This document shows positions 19,266-27,895 of a DNA stretch of 59,132 nucleotides, piece after piece (position 1 is the first letter of the stretch; the number at the start of each line of letters is the position of its first letter). Position numbers and translations under genes: made by a program. The DNA is from Desulfobacula sp. (GTDB taxonomy: Bacteria > Desulfobacterota > Desulfobacteria > Desulfobacterales > Desulfobacteraceae), in NCBI GenBank assembly GCA_028280105.1, contig JANQML010000047.1, positions 1-59,132 of the forward strand. Direction: 5' to 3'. The notes beneath the pieces were generated by a model. It ran no database searches, was not told where the DNA came from, and worked only from the letters and a program-made list of their open reading frames with translations.

Positions 19266-20314
19266 AGTATTCAAAAGTTTTTATTGAGTCGTTCGGGTAT
19301 GAACTGGCGCCCAATGTTGTAACCACAGCGGAAATTGAACAAAAACTGACACCGTTCATGACGGCTTTCGGATTTGAACCCGGACAATTGGGTGCACTGA
19401 CCGGTATCAAAGAGCGGCGGTACTGGGATGAAGATCACTCCCTGGCGGACAAAGCCGCACTTGCCGGTCAAAAAGCCCTTGATGAAGGGGATGTCTCCCC
19501 GGACCGGATCGGTGCGCTTGTCTATTGCGGTGTCGGTCAGGACGGGTTTGAGCCGGCGACCTCGTGCAATGTGGCCAGCCAGCTGAAGATCAGTGAAAGC
19601 GCCCACATCTTTGATGTAAAAAATGCCTGTCTCGGAATGATTACCGGAATCGTCCAGATCGCCAATGAGATCGAGCTGGGCAACATTGAGGCCGGTTTAG
19701 TGGTCTCCTGTGAGACCGCACGGCAGATTGTGGATTCGACCATTGAAGAGATCAACACCCGCAAGAACCTGGCATTTTATAAAGAGGCCGTGGCAACCAT
19801 GACCGGCGGGTCCGGTGCAGCGGCCGTATTGTTAACCAATGGAAAAATCGGCCACCCCCATACCCGGCGACACCGGCTTCACGGCGGAATCGTTAAAAAT
19901 GCCAGTTCATACCACGATCTCTGTTACTGGGGATTTGAAACCAAGGGCATGCCCACCCGCGACCGGGTGATCATGCGAACCCAGGCCCAGGCGGTCCTGG
20001 AAAACGGATTGATCCTCGCCTCAAAAACCTTTGCCGCATTTAAAAAGGAATTTGACCTGCCGGATGATAAACCCGACAAATTTATCGGCCACCAGGTCGG
20101 GGCGATTCATCACCAAAAATTTTATGAAATTTTGAATGTTGACATTAAAAAGGATTTTGCCACCTTTCCGTTCCTGGGTAATATCGGTTCGGTCTCCCTC
20201 CCCATTACAGCCGCCATTGCAGATGAAAGAGGCTTTTTGCAGCCGGACGATTATGTGGCATTTATCGGTGTGGGATCCGGTTTAAACTGTTATATTCTAG
20301 GTGTCCAATGGTAG
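19262..20314 (+). CDS. oleA: OleA-type thiolase (head-to-head acyl-CoA condensing enzyme)
   Basis: Condenses two fatty acyl thioesters into a 2-alkyl-3-ketoacid, the first step of olefin biosynthesis. 350 residues, close to Xanthomonas OleA in length. Seen: nucleophile C123 in NACLGM, H277 in GHQVG, N307 in GNIGS, and E97 in GFEPATS, which matches the OleA-specific catalytic Glu that KASIII enzymes lack. The C-terminus GVGSGLNC also matches OleA. The start is GTG at 19262, overlapping the PfaC stop in GTGA. The 3' end overlaps oleB by seven bases, so the three genes are probably translationally coupled. Confidence 0.9.
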   Translation: MKYSKVFIESFGYELAPNVVTTAEIEQKLTPFMTAFGFEPGQLGALTGIKERRYWDEDHSLADKAALAGQKALDEGDVSPDRIGALVYCGVGQDGFEPATSCNVASQLKISESAHIFDVKNACLGMITGIVQIANEIELGNIEAGLVVSCETARQIVDSTIEEINTRKNLAFYKEAVATMTGGSGAAAVLLTNGKIGHPHTRRHRLHGGIVKNASSYHDLCYWGFETKGMPTRDRVIMRTQAQAVLENGLILASKTFAAFKKEFDLPDDKPDKFIGHQVGAIHHQKFYEILNVDIKKDFATFPFLGNIGSVSLPITAAIADERGFLQPDDYVAFIGVGSGLNCYILGVQW

Positions 20315-21225
20315 AACGAATGATAAACGACCGATCCACGTCCACGGCCGGTTTTGAGAACCTCTATCCCTTTGAATCCCGCTTTTTAAATCTTAACGGC
20401 AACGGACTTCATTACATTGACCAGGGTACGGGCAAACCGGTTATGATGGTCCACGGCAACCCGACCTGGTCCTTTTATTATCGTAACCTGGTCAACAGCC
20501 TGAGTCCCCGGGGTTACCGTTGCATTGTACCGGACCACATCGGCTGCGGGTTTTCAGACAAACCGGGTGAAAAAGAGTATTCGTATACGCTTAAATCCAG
20601 GGTTCAGGACCTGGATGCCTTGATCGCTCACCTGGATATTCAGGACAAGATCAGTTTGATTCTCCATGACTGGGGGGGAATGATCGGCCTTGCCTGGGCA
20701 GTGGATCATATCGACCGGATCGATAAGCTCATTATCACCAATACGGCGGGATTTTTTCTGCCCAAAGAGAAACGGTTTCCCTTCCGGTTATGGTTAATTA
20801 AATATCTGCGATTTTTTGCCGTTCCGGCCGTGCTGGGGGCAAACCTCTTTTCAGTGGGAGCATTGTATTTTGCCGCAGAAAAATCCTTGTCCCCGGATGT
20901 AAAAAAGGGGCTGATTGCGCCATACAACTGCTGGAAAAACAGGATCGCCACCTTAAAATTTGTCCAGGACATACCGATAAGTGAGAAAGACGAAAGTTAT
21001 TCAACTGTCGATTATGTGGACCGTCACCTTGACCGATTAAAGAAAAAGGAGATCCTGTTGCTGTGGGGAGCAAAAGATTTTGTATTTGACTTAACCTTTT
21101 TCGCCGAATTTATCCGGCGGTTCCCCAATGCCCAGGCCAAAGTCTTTGAAAACGCGGGCCATTACCTGTTTGAAGACAGACCAACGGAAACGGATCAAAT
21201 GGTCCGGCAGTTTTTGGCCCAGTAA
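20308..21225 (+). CDS. oleB: OleB-type alpha/beta hydrolase (beta-lactone decarboxylase)
   Basis: 305 residues of the haloalkane-dehalogenase-like alpha/beta hydrolase fold. OleB decarboxylates the cis-beta-lactone made by OleC to give the olefin. The nucleophile is D121 in LHDWGGMIG, the oxyanion region is HGNPTWS (50-56), and the late catalytic His is in NAGHYLFED. An Asp rather than Ser nucleophile fits OleB and dehalogenases; the position between oleA and oleC decides for OleB. A few residues at the N-terminus (MVERM) give two possible ATG starts, both inside the oleA end. Confidence 0.87.
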   Translation: MVERMINDRSTSTAGFENLYPFESRFLNLNGNGLHYIDQGTGKPVMMVHGNPTWSFYYRNLVNSLSPRGYRCIVPDHIGCGFSDKPGEKEYSYTLKSRVQDLDALIAHLDIQDKISLILHDWGGMIGLAWAVDHIDRIDKLIITNTAGFFLPKEKRFPFRLWLIKYLRFFAVPAVLGANLFSVGALYFAAEKSLSPDVKKGLIAPYNCWKNRIATLKFVQDIPISEKDESYSTVDYVDRHLDRLKKKEILLLWGAKDFVFDLTFFAEFIRRFPNAQAKVFENAGHYLFEDRPTETDQMVRQFLAQ

Positions 21226-21231
21226 AGCCTA

Positions 21232-21262
21232 TTGCCCGAACTTATAATACTGGACTTATAAT
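21232..21262 (+). promoter_or_regulatory. possible internal promoter with 9-bp direct repeats
   Basis: In the 61-base gap after oleB, CTTATAATA occurs twice (21241-21249 and 21255-21263), each containing a perfect -10 TATAAT. A TTGCCC (21232-21237) lies 19 bases before the second TATAAT. This could start transcription of the membrane-protein gene and oleC separately from the upstream genes. Confidence 0.35.
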
Positions 21263-21286
21263 ATCGGATAGGAAGATGATACAGCC

Positions 21287-21973
21287 ATGTTTGGTTTTTT
21301 AAAAAAATCGAAAAAAGATAAGCAAGAGGGATCTGAAAAATCGAAACCGGCTGAGAGCGGGCAGAAGATCGATGAAAAAAAGGCGCCTGAAAAGAAGAAA
21401 AAATCCCGTATCAAATTTATCCTGATCCTGCTTCTGATCCTTGCAGCAGTGGGGGGCGCTGCATTTACCGTGTATACACTCTATTTTTCCAATGCCGGAA
21501 ACCAGGGAACCCAATATAAAAAAATGGATCTGCCCCATGTTCAACTGCCTGAAGAAATGATGAAATTCAGTTTTGAGCACTTTCCCGATCTATACAACGC
21601 CTTGGTATTGTATAATCAGCAGATCAACCTGCTGGATGCCGAAATTGCCAGAATAGAGGGGATCGGACAGCAGTACCCGGATCAGATAAAAATTGCACAA
21701 AAAGAAAAGCAGACCTGGGAAAAAACAAAAACAGCCGTTGAAAAAGCCTTTTTAAAAATTAAAAACCCTGTTAAAGAAACCTATGTACTTTACCAGGTAA
21801 ACAAGGAAGAGGGAATGGCACGAATAACGGAACTGGACAACGAACTGACCGCTGCAGCCAACGAGGCCCTCCTTCCGGTTCAGACGCTGACCCAAAAATT
21901 GACCTCTCAGGAAAATATTCCCCAGGGCATGGTTCAGGGAACCATTTACAAGCTGAAAAAGAAATTTCTATGA
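21287..21973 (+). CDS. unknown single-pass membrane protein with coiled coil, inside the ole cluster
   Basis: Not recognised. 228 residues: a very basic, Lys/Glu-rich cytoplasmic N-terminus (1-42), one membrane helix (about 43-67, FILILLLILAAVGGAAF), then an extracytoplasmic helical region (about 85-220) with heptad-like coiled-coil character. The stop overlaps the ATG of oleC in ATGA, so the two are translationally coupled. It occupies the place where other ole operons may carry oleD but has no Rossmann motif and cannot replace it enzymatically. A scaffold or membrane-tethering role for the olefin enzymes is a guess. Confidence 0.75.
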   Translation: MFGFLKKSKKDKQEGSEKSKPAESGQKIDEKKAPEKKKKSRIKFILILLLILAAVGGAAFTVYTLYFSNAGNQGTQYKKMDLPHVQLPEEMMKFSFEHFPDLYNALVLYNQQINLLDAEIARIEGIGQQYPDQIKIAQKEKQTWEKTKTAVEKAFLKIKNPVKETYVLYQVNKEEGMARITELDNELTAAANEALLPVQTLTQKLTSQENIPQGMVQGTIYKLKKKFL

Positions 21974-23619
21974 CCTCTTTTTGCAATATCTCGCTGGGGC
22001 TGAAACGTACCCAGGAAAAATACCCATATAAACGCGCGGTGGTTTATCCGGAAGGACGGGATAAAAACGGCCGGGTCCTCTACAGCCAGATGACATTTTC
22101 ACAACTGGAAAAAGAGTCGGATCAACTGGCATTCGGGCTGGCACGTACCGGCATATCACGCGGCACCCGGACTATTCTGATGGTCACTCCGGGAATGGAA
22201 TTTTTTATTATTGTTTTTGCCATGTTTAAAGTGGGGGCCGTACCCGTGGTGGTTGACCCGGGCATGGGAATCGACAGGATGCTTCAGTGCTTAAAGCAGG
22301 GAAAGCCCAAGGCGTTTATCGGTATTGAAAAGGCCCATTTATTACGGACGCTGAAGCCCTCTTATTTCAAATCGGTTAAGCATTGGGTGACGGTTGGAAC
22401 CCGCTGGTTTTGGGGGGGGGATACCATGAAAAACCTCATGGTGGAGACGGATGATCCCTATCCCAGGGCCGAAACGACCCGGAATGAAACGGCGGCCATT
22501 GTATTTACAACCGGTTCCACCGGCCCTGCCAAGGGTGTTATTTATACCCACGGCAATTTTGAAGCCCAGATCAGGCAGATTCAGGAGCATTTCCAGGTGG
22601 ACGGCGATGAAATCGATCTGCCGACATTCCCCCTGTTTGCCATGTTTGACCCGGCCCTGGGAATGACGGCAGTGATACCGGACATGGATCCCACCAAGCC
22701 GGCGCTGGTGGATCCGACTAAGATTATTGAAGCCGTTGAAAGTCATGGGGTAACCAATATGTTTGCCTCCCCTGCCCTCTTGAACCGGGTGGGGAAATAC
22801 GGCAAAGAGAACCATATCAAACTGCCGTCACTCAGACGGGTCGTTTCCGCAGGCGCACCGGTTTCACCTGCAAATATCGAACAATTTTCCGTCATGCTGT
22901 CCGAACATGCCCAGATTCACACCCCGTACGGTGCAACGGAAGCGGTTCCGGTCATATCCATTGCATCCAATGAGATCTTAACGGAAACCAAGGCATTGTC
23001 GGAACAGGGTTACGGCACCTGTATCGGCCGCCCCATATGCGATACCCGCATGGAAATCATTAAGATCAGCGACGATCCCATTACCCAGCTTCACAGCGGA
23101 CTTTTGGCAGAAGATAACGAAGTGGGGGAAATAACGGTAAAGGCGGATCTGGTGACGGAACACTATTTTAACAACAAGGAGGCCGACCTGCTGGCCAAAA
23201 TACCGGATTCAGACGGCCGGGTCTGGCATCGGATGGGAGATCTGGGCTGGAAAGACTCCAAAGGCCGGGTCTGGTTTTGCGGCCGAAAAAGCCATCGGGT
23301 AACCATGCAAAGCGAAACCCTTTACTCCGAGCCGGTGGAGGCGATTTTCAACAACCATGAAGCCGTTTTCAGAAGCGCCCTGGCCGGGGTCGGTCCCAGG
23401 AACAATCAGATACCGGTGATATTCATCGAACCCCAGGCCCCTGTCCGAAATAAAAAGGATTTTATTCTTGAATTAAAAAAAATGGCAAAGGTCAACCCGT
23501 TAACCGAACGTATCGATCATATTTTTATTGAAAAGACCTTTCCCGTAGATATCCGCCACAACTCCAAAATTTTCAGGGAAAAACTGGCTGTTAAGGCCAA
23601 AAAAAAGCTGGGATTATAG
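21970..23619 (+). CDS. oleC: OleC-type AMP-dependent ligase (beta-lactone synthetase)
   Basis: 549 residues of the acyl-adenylate-forming (ANL) superfamily. OleC turns a 2-alkyl-3-hydroxy acid into a beta-lactone with ATP. The A3 phosphate-binding loop FTTGSTGPAKGV lies near residue 178, the A5 region is TPYGATEAVPV, and the hinge region is RMGDLGWKDSKGRVWF followed by CGRKSHRV. The family could also be an acyl-CoA ligase, but the context with OleA and OleB supports OleC. It is the last gene of the cluster; no OleD reductase follows. Confidence 0.87.
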   Translation: MTSFCNISLGLKRTQEKYPYKRAVVYPEGRDKNGRVLYSQMTFSQLEKESDQLAFGLARTGISRGTRTILMVTPGMEFFIIVFAMFKVGAVPVVVDPGMGIDRMLQCLKQGKPKAFIGIEKAHLLRTLKPSYFKSVKHWVTVGTRWFWGGDTMKNLMVETDDPYPRAETTRNETAAIVFTTGSTGPAKGVIYTHGNFEAQIRQIQEHFQVDGDEIDLPTFPLFAMFDPALGMTAVIPDMDPTKPALVDPTKIIEAVESHGVTNMFASPALLNRVGKYGKENHIKLPSLRRVVSAGAPVSPANIEQFSVMLSEHAQIHTPYGATEAVPVISIASNEILTETKALSEQGYGTCIGRPICDTRMEIIKISDDPITQLHSGLLAEDNEVGEITVKADLVTEHYFNNKEADLLAKIPDSDGRVWHRMGDLGWKDSKGRVWFCGRKSHRVTMQSETLYSEPVEAIFNNHEAVFRSALAGVGPRNNQIPVIFIEPQAPVRNKKDFILELKKMAKVNPLTERIDHIFIEKTFPVDIRHNSKIFREKLAVKAKKKLGL

Positions 23620-23632
23620 GTGCTATCCCTTT

Positions 23633-23685
23633 AACCGTAATTTTTTAACCCTCCTTCCTGTATGGCAGCCCTTCTTTTTACGGTT
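23633..23685 (+). terminator. weak inverted repeat after oleC
   Basis: AACCGTAA (23633-23640) pairs with TTACGGTT (23678-23685) across a 37-base loop, 13 bases after the oleC stop. There are T runs inside the loop but not directly after the stem, so it is a poor intrinsic terminator and is listed only as the best candidate for the end of the ole transcript. Confidence 0.25.
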
Positions 23686-23900
23686 TGATTTTCTTATGAA
23701 TTCCTTGTGTTTACACTCAATTCCGTGTACCATTAACACTGTGTCGGTTAGGTTACCCAGAAATCGGAATAAAACGTAACCAATGGGTTCTTTGATCACT
23801 GTTGTTTATATTGAATGGGTCTGTTTTAATTTTTTTAATTTAAAATAGTTCTGTCGGACCGGTGATTTCAGATAGAACTGATTTTTTAAAAGGAGAAAAA

Positions 23901-24449
23901 ATGGATCCGGATAAATTTCGTAAAACCCGAATACAGATCAACCAGTTGTGCGAGGATATCAGAATACTGTCAGATAAAAATGATGCTGAGACATCGTTAA
24001 AAAAACTAAACCAGGCCGGTCTGTTGCTTGAAGAGCTGGCACCACAGGTAGAAGGGGAAATTCAAAAGCGTTCGGTTAAAAATCTCGGCATGAAGATGAA
24101 TGCAGCCTCTTCCATGATAGATAAAATAAAAACCAATAAAAAATCGGGCCGATCAGAAAACGCTGCCGGACTTATAAAGTGGGATGACGCCCGCCTGTCT
24201 GAATTATCGCCTGATTACCTTTCTAAAGTCTTGGTGAATATCGGTCCGAAAAAGGATTGTAAGATCCGATTCAGCACCACGGGCAAAGGTGTGAGGCCCA
24301 GTTACCAGATCGATTTTGAAAATGGAGAATCATCCGCTTTCAGCGGTTCTACCCATAAACCCCTGAAACGGCTTGTTCCCAAAGGTTCCCCAAAAATTTC
24401 ACAACCGTTTTCCGTGTCCGTTATAGAATCGATTCTCTCCAAAAAATAA
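23901..24449 (+). CDS. hypothetical protein, about 182 residues
   Basis: Not recognised. The open frame runs from a GTG at 23862, but ATG at 23901 is chosen because AGGAG lies directly upstream (23891-23895). The N-terminal half is helical and charged (possible coiled coil, residues 1-85); a short second part (about 95-180) is basic and may be a small beta domain. No signal peptide or membrane helix. It stands alone between the ole cluster and the TRAP operon with long gaps on both sides. Confidence 0.65.
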   Translation: MDPDKFRKTRIQINQLCEDIRILSDKNDAETSLKKLNQAGLLLEELAPQVEGEIQKRSVKNLGMKMNAASSMIDKIKTNKKSGRSENAAGLIKWDDARLSELSPDYLSKVLVNIGPKKDCKIRFSTTGKGVRPSYQIDFENGESSAFSGSTHKPLKRLVPKGSPKISQPFSVSVIESILSKK

Positions 24450-24602
24450 CCAGACCTTGACTGAACCGGCTCAACTGCGGATTCAGCAGTACCGGATCTG
24501 GTGAATGACTTCCCATGCCGGCCTGACGGGCCAGAGCCCGGGTCACAGACTCTGCTGACGGTCAGTGATAGGCCGTCATCTTATCCCAAAATCGGCGATT
24601 AT

Positions 24603-24689
24603 AGCAAATGACAAAAATATGTCCCGAAAAAGAGGGTCTTGATAATGTCAAGCTCTCTGAAAGGGGTGACATTCTTGGCGTCATTTGCT
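24603..24689. repeat. 87-base nested imperfect hairpin
   Basis: Outer arms AGCAAATGAC (24603-24612) and GTCATTTGCT (24680-24689) pair perfectly. Inside them ATGTCCC faces GGGGTGACAT, and the core AGAGGGTCTTGA faces TCAAGCTCTCT with a loop of a few bases. Nearly the whole element folds on itself. It could be a MITE/REPIN-like mobile hairpin or a structured RNA; no U run follows, so it is not an ordinary terminator. Confidence 0.55.
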
Positions 24690-24873
24690 GTTCAACCCCT
24701 AACATCAGAAACTTAATCGGAACGTTATTTTGACAACCACTATAGGGGATTCATAGTAAATTGCACTTTCGGCAAATGCAATTATTTAAGCGATGATATA
24801 AAATTTATTTTTTTCTTCAACAATCGGCAAGAAAAAAACTCTTGACAAAAGAAAAGTAAATATCTTATTCTTT

Positions 24874-24908
24874 TTCCATAATACAAAACAATGTTCCAAA
24901 ATACGGAA
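24874..24908 (+). promoter_or_regulatory. tandem operator-like repeats, probable IclR-type binding sites
   Basis: Two 15-base units, TTCCATAATACAAAA (24874-24888) and TTCCAAAATACGGAA (24894-24908), match at 12 of 15 positions and start exactly 20 bases apart, about two helical turns. The second is a near palindrome TTCC-N7-GGAA, a form common for IclR-family operators. They lie 50-85 bases before the aldolase ATG; an IclR regulator is the second gene of that operon, so autoregulation is inferred. Confidence 0.5.
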
Positions 24909-24960
24909 AAACTTTATTTGATGTCTATGCTAAAACATTTTTTAAAGGATAAAATCTGAA

Positions 24961-25854
24961 ATGAAAAGAGAGATTTATGGAAACCAATGTCTTTTGGTCA
25001 CCCCTATGAATGAAGATGAAACAGTGGATGAAAAAAGCACAGAAAAACTTATTAACCATATCATTGAAAATGGTGTCCACGGTGTCTTAATACAGGGAAG
25101 CACGGGAGAGGGATTTCTATTTGACACTGACGAGCGAAAAGCATTTATGGATTTGGTCGTTCAATATATCGACGGACGCGTACCAGTGGGCTTTACAATA
25201 GAATCTTCCTCCACGTCCGTAGCCGTTGATTTGGCAAAATATGCCGCGAAATCCAATATTGACTATTTGTTTACAACGCCTCCCTTCAGACATCCGCATA
25301 AAGACCCCGGGATCTATGAACATTTTAAAGCTATCAATGATTCCACTGATCTTCCGGTTGCGATATACGATGGCGGCGCAGGTATTGAACTGGGTTTGGG
25401 CCTGCTCGAAAAGATAAGTCAGCATCTTGATAACATAAAGTTTTGTAAAGTTTATCTGGAAAAACCGGAAAAGGTTGTGCAGATTTCAGATGCCACCCAG
25501 GGAAAAATTATTCCCTGGGCAGGCCATGACAGGTTGTCATATCTTATGCTCAGATACGGCGCTCCCGCCATGACATCTGCTGCCAGCTGCATCCTACCGC
25601 GGGAAAATACGAATATGTTTAATTATATTCAAACCGGAGAGATTGAAAAGGCGCGTCAAATTTATCTCCAAATGGTATGCCCCTTAAACGCTATGGCATT
25701 TTATACGGTGCTAGATTACATAGCTGCTTATAAAATGGCGTTATATTTTATGGGGATCATTGAAACACCAACCGTTCGCAAACCTTTAGTTCAACTGGAT
25801 TCAATTATGCAAAACGAGCTTCGTGAGGCATTGAGGCTCATTGGCAAACTTTGA
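24961..25854 (+). CDS. dihydrodipicolinate synthase / N-acetylneuraminate lyase family aldolase
   Basis: A class I aldolase of the DapA/NanA superfamily, 297 residues, normal length. The substrate-carboxylate loop GSTGEG (46-51) fits the NAL and keto-deoxy-sugar-acid branches more than DHDPS (GTTGES). The Schiff-base lysine is probably K163 in KFCKVYLEK. Such enzymes cleave 2-ketoacids to pyruvate plus an aldehyde, or run in reverse. It heads the catabolic operon, before an IclR regulator and TRAP transporter, so a catabolic rather than lysine-synthesis role is likely. Substrate unknown. Confidence 0.85.
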   Translation: MKREIYGNQCLLVTPMNEDETVDEKSTEKLINHIIENGVHGVLIQGSTGEGFLFDTDERKAFMDLVVQYIDGRVPVGFTIESSSTSVAVDLAKYAAKSNIDYLFTTPPFRHPHKDPGIYEHFKAINDSTDLPVAIYDGGAGIELGLGLLEKISQHLDNIKFCKVYLEKPEKVVQISDATQGKIIPWAGHDRLSYLMLRYGAPAMTSAASCILPRENTNMFNYIQTGEIEKARQIYLQMVCPLNAMAFYTVLDYIAAYKMALYFMGIIETPTVRKPLVQLDSIMQNELREALRLIGKL

Positions 25855-25901
25855 GAAAATAAACCGGTGAATAATAAATTTAAATAAAGGGAAAACCATT
25901 T

Positions 25902-26639
25902 ATGAAATCAGCCTCTAAAATGTTCGCGGTTCTTGAATCTCTGTGCGAAGACGGAGATGCCGGAGTTTCAGAGCTTGCTTTAAAATTAGGACTTCCCAAA
26001 AGTTCCATTTTTCGATTTTTATCCGTACTTGTGGAAAACGGCTATGTTAAGTCCGGTAAGAAATACCAGGCAACGCTGAAGACTTTTCGTCTTGGCGTCA
26101 TGGTTAGGGACAGGATCGATGTTGTAGGGGTTGCAAGGCCTGTTATGGAAAACCTGGGAAAACAGGTGAACGAAACCATCTCGCTGGGTTTTTTTGACAA
26201 CAATGAGGTCGTCTACATCCACAAGGTTGAAAGTTCCGAGACAGTTCAATCCAATTACACGGTTGGCTGCCGGATGGGCGCGTATTGCACCGCACAGGGT
26301 AAAGTTTTTTTGGCCAATCTCACTCCGTCCGAATTTGAAGTCTATCTGGAGACGGTAAAGTTGGAAAGCAGAACTCAAAAGACAATCATTTCAACGGAAA
26401 AATTATTAGAAGAGATCAGATTCATTCAAACCCATGGTTATGGAATAGATGATGGTGAGTATGATTCCCACAACAAGTGTATTGCGGCGCCCATAAGAAA
26501 TGAATTGGGACGGTGTGTTTCTGCTCTAAGTATTTCCGGGCCTGATTTCAGGATGGGGCGAAACAGAATAAACGAATTGTCAAAAGAGATAATCATGGCC
26601 TCCGAAATGATATCAAAACACCTGGGCTATCGAAAGTAA
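25902..26639 (+). CDS. IclR family transcriptional regulator
   Basis: 245 residues. The N-terminal winged helix (about 4-65) contains SELALKLGLPKSSIFRFL; the C-terminal IclR effector-binding (GAF-like) domain (about 75-240) shows the usual GCRMGAYCTAQGKVFLA and DDGEYDSHNKCIAAPI. It is likely to sense the substrate of the surrounding operon and to bind the tandem sites at 24874-24908. It is transcribed inside the operon, between the aldolase and the TRAP genes. Confidence 0.92.
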   Translation: MKSASKMFAVLESLCEDGDAGVSELALKLGLPKSSIFRFLSVLVENGYVKSGKKYQATLKTFRLGVMVRDRIDVVGVARPVMENLGKQVNETISLGFFDNNEVVYIHKVESSETVQSNYTVGCRMGAYCTAQGKVFLANLTPSEFEVYLETVKLESRTQKTIISTEKLLEEIRFIQTHGYGIDDGEYDSHNKCIAAPIRNELGRCVSALSISGPDFRMGRNRINELSKEIIMASEMISKHLGYRK

Positions 26640-26708
26640 GAGGTGGATTATAAGGAACATCCTTTCCTGGATTAGCTTTTAACCCATTAAATAAGAAAAG
26701 GAGAAAAG

Positions 26709-27788
26709 ATGAATCTATTTGTAAAACGAAATCGGACTATCGGACTGGTATCCATTTTTTTAATCTTGACCAGTCAGTTTAGTATGGCAAAAAGCAATAC
26801 TGAAAATCGGTTTTCAAAACTGCCCAAGATTGAAATGACCTTTGCCCATAACGCAACATCTGATCCGAGAATGCATAATCAGGCAGCGGCTCTGGCTTTC
26901 AAGGCGTATGCAGAAGAGCGCTCAATGGGTAAAATCAAGGTAAACATTTCACCGGGAGGTGCCCTAGGGGACACCAGTTCGCTTCAGGATCAAACCCGTA
27001 TGGGATCTATTGAGGTCTCATGCTCCCATACTGAAGGAACCATGGCAATGATCTTTCCGAAAATCCAGGTCATCAGTATCCCATATCTTTTTGAATCTAT
27101 CGATCATGCGTTATGGGTCATGGATCATTATTATGGAAAAAAGATGTTTGATGAGTTCAAGGAAAAAACCGGCATCCGGATTATCGGTGTCTGGGATAAC
27201 GGCGGGTTTCGTAACTTCACCAACAACAAAAGGCCTGTTCATACGGCTACTGATATGGCGGGACTGAATATCCGTACCATGGAAATCCCCGCACATATGG
27301 CCATTGTAAAGGCATTGGGCGCGTCTCCCACCCCTATAGGATGGTCTGAATTGTATACTTCCCTTCAAACGGGTGTTGTAGATGGTCAAGAAAACTCTTT
27401 GCCGGTGATTATGGCGGGCAATCTGTATGAAGTTCAAAAATACCTGATCCTTGATGGCCATGTATACAGCCAGATTCACCTGTTTGCAAATGAAAAATGG
27501 CTTAGCGGTTTACCTGAAGAGTACCAAACTATTATTCTTGATGCAGGTAAAATGGCCCAAACAGCCGGGCGTCTTTCTACAAGGATTCTAAGACATCGCG
27601 GTGTTGACTTTTTAAAAAGCCGGATGACGGAAGTTTACACCCCAACTGCAGAGCAAAGAAAGACTTTCAGAGATGCTACCCAGGAACCTGTTATGAAACT
27701 TTTACATAAAAAAGTCGGCAGGGAAACGGTTGAAGAATTTAAGGCAGCAGTTGAACAGGCTGCCAAAGATATGGGATATCGCCAGTAG
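26709..27788 (+). CDS. dctP: TRAP transporter substrate-binding protein (DctP)
   Basis: Periplasmic solute receptor of a tripartite ATP-independent transporter, 359 residues. The N-terminal signal peptide (about 1-27) has a hydrophobic core FLILTSQFSMA. The DctP fold is shown by AHNATSDPRMHNQAA, the GALGD motif, GVWDNGGFRNFTNNKRP and the ligand-anchoring region IRTMEIPAHM with its Arg, which binds the carboxylate of the ligand. A strong RBS AAGGAG precedes the ATG. It is followed by dctQ and dctM. The ligand is probably an organic acid. Confidence 0.92.
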   Translation: MNLFVKRNRTIGLVSIFLILTSQFSMAKSNTENRFSKLPKIEMTFAHNATSDPRMHNQAAALAFKAYAEERSMGKIKVNISPGGALGDTSSLQDQTRMGSIEVSCSHTEGTMAMIFPKIQVISIPYLFESIDHALWVMDHYYGKKMFDEFKEKTGIRIIGVWDNGGFRNFTNNKRPVHTATDMAGLNIRTMEIPAHMAIVKALGASPTPIGWSELYTSLQTGVVDGQENSLPVIMAGNLYEVQKYLILDGHVYSQIHLFANEKWLSGLPEEYQTIILDAGKMAQTAGRLSTRILRHRGVDFLKSRMTEVYTPTAEQRKTFRDATQEPVMKLLHKKVGRETVEEFKAAVEQAAKDMGYRQ

Positions 27789-27895
27789 AATTCTCATAGG
27801 TTTGGAAAATAAGGGACGGGTTGCTTCTTTGGCTTAAGGGCACCCCTCCTGCCAACAAACATGAAAAACTTTTTACAGAGGGTAGATTTTGCGTG

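Larger units (their letters stand above)
24450..24960. other. 511-base gene-free region holding a long hairpin and a regulatory region
   Basis: No open frame worth calling was seen. It contains an 87-base imperfect hairpin (24603-24689, listed separately) and, close to the next gene, a TTGACA (24842-24847) and the tandem operator-like repeats (24874-24908). The AT-rich last 200 bases look like a promoter region for the aldolase operon; no convincing -10 was found 16-18 bases after the TTGACA. Confidence 0.5.

Noticed and set aside
24603..24689. Intrinsic terminator of the gene ending at 24449
   Set aside because: More than 150 bases after the stop, with no T run after the stem.
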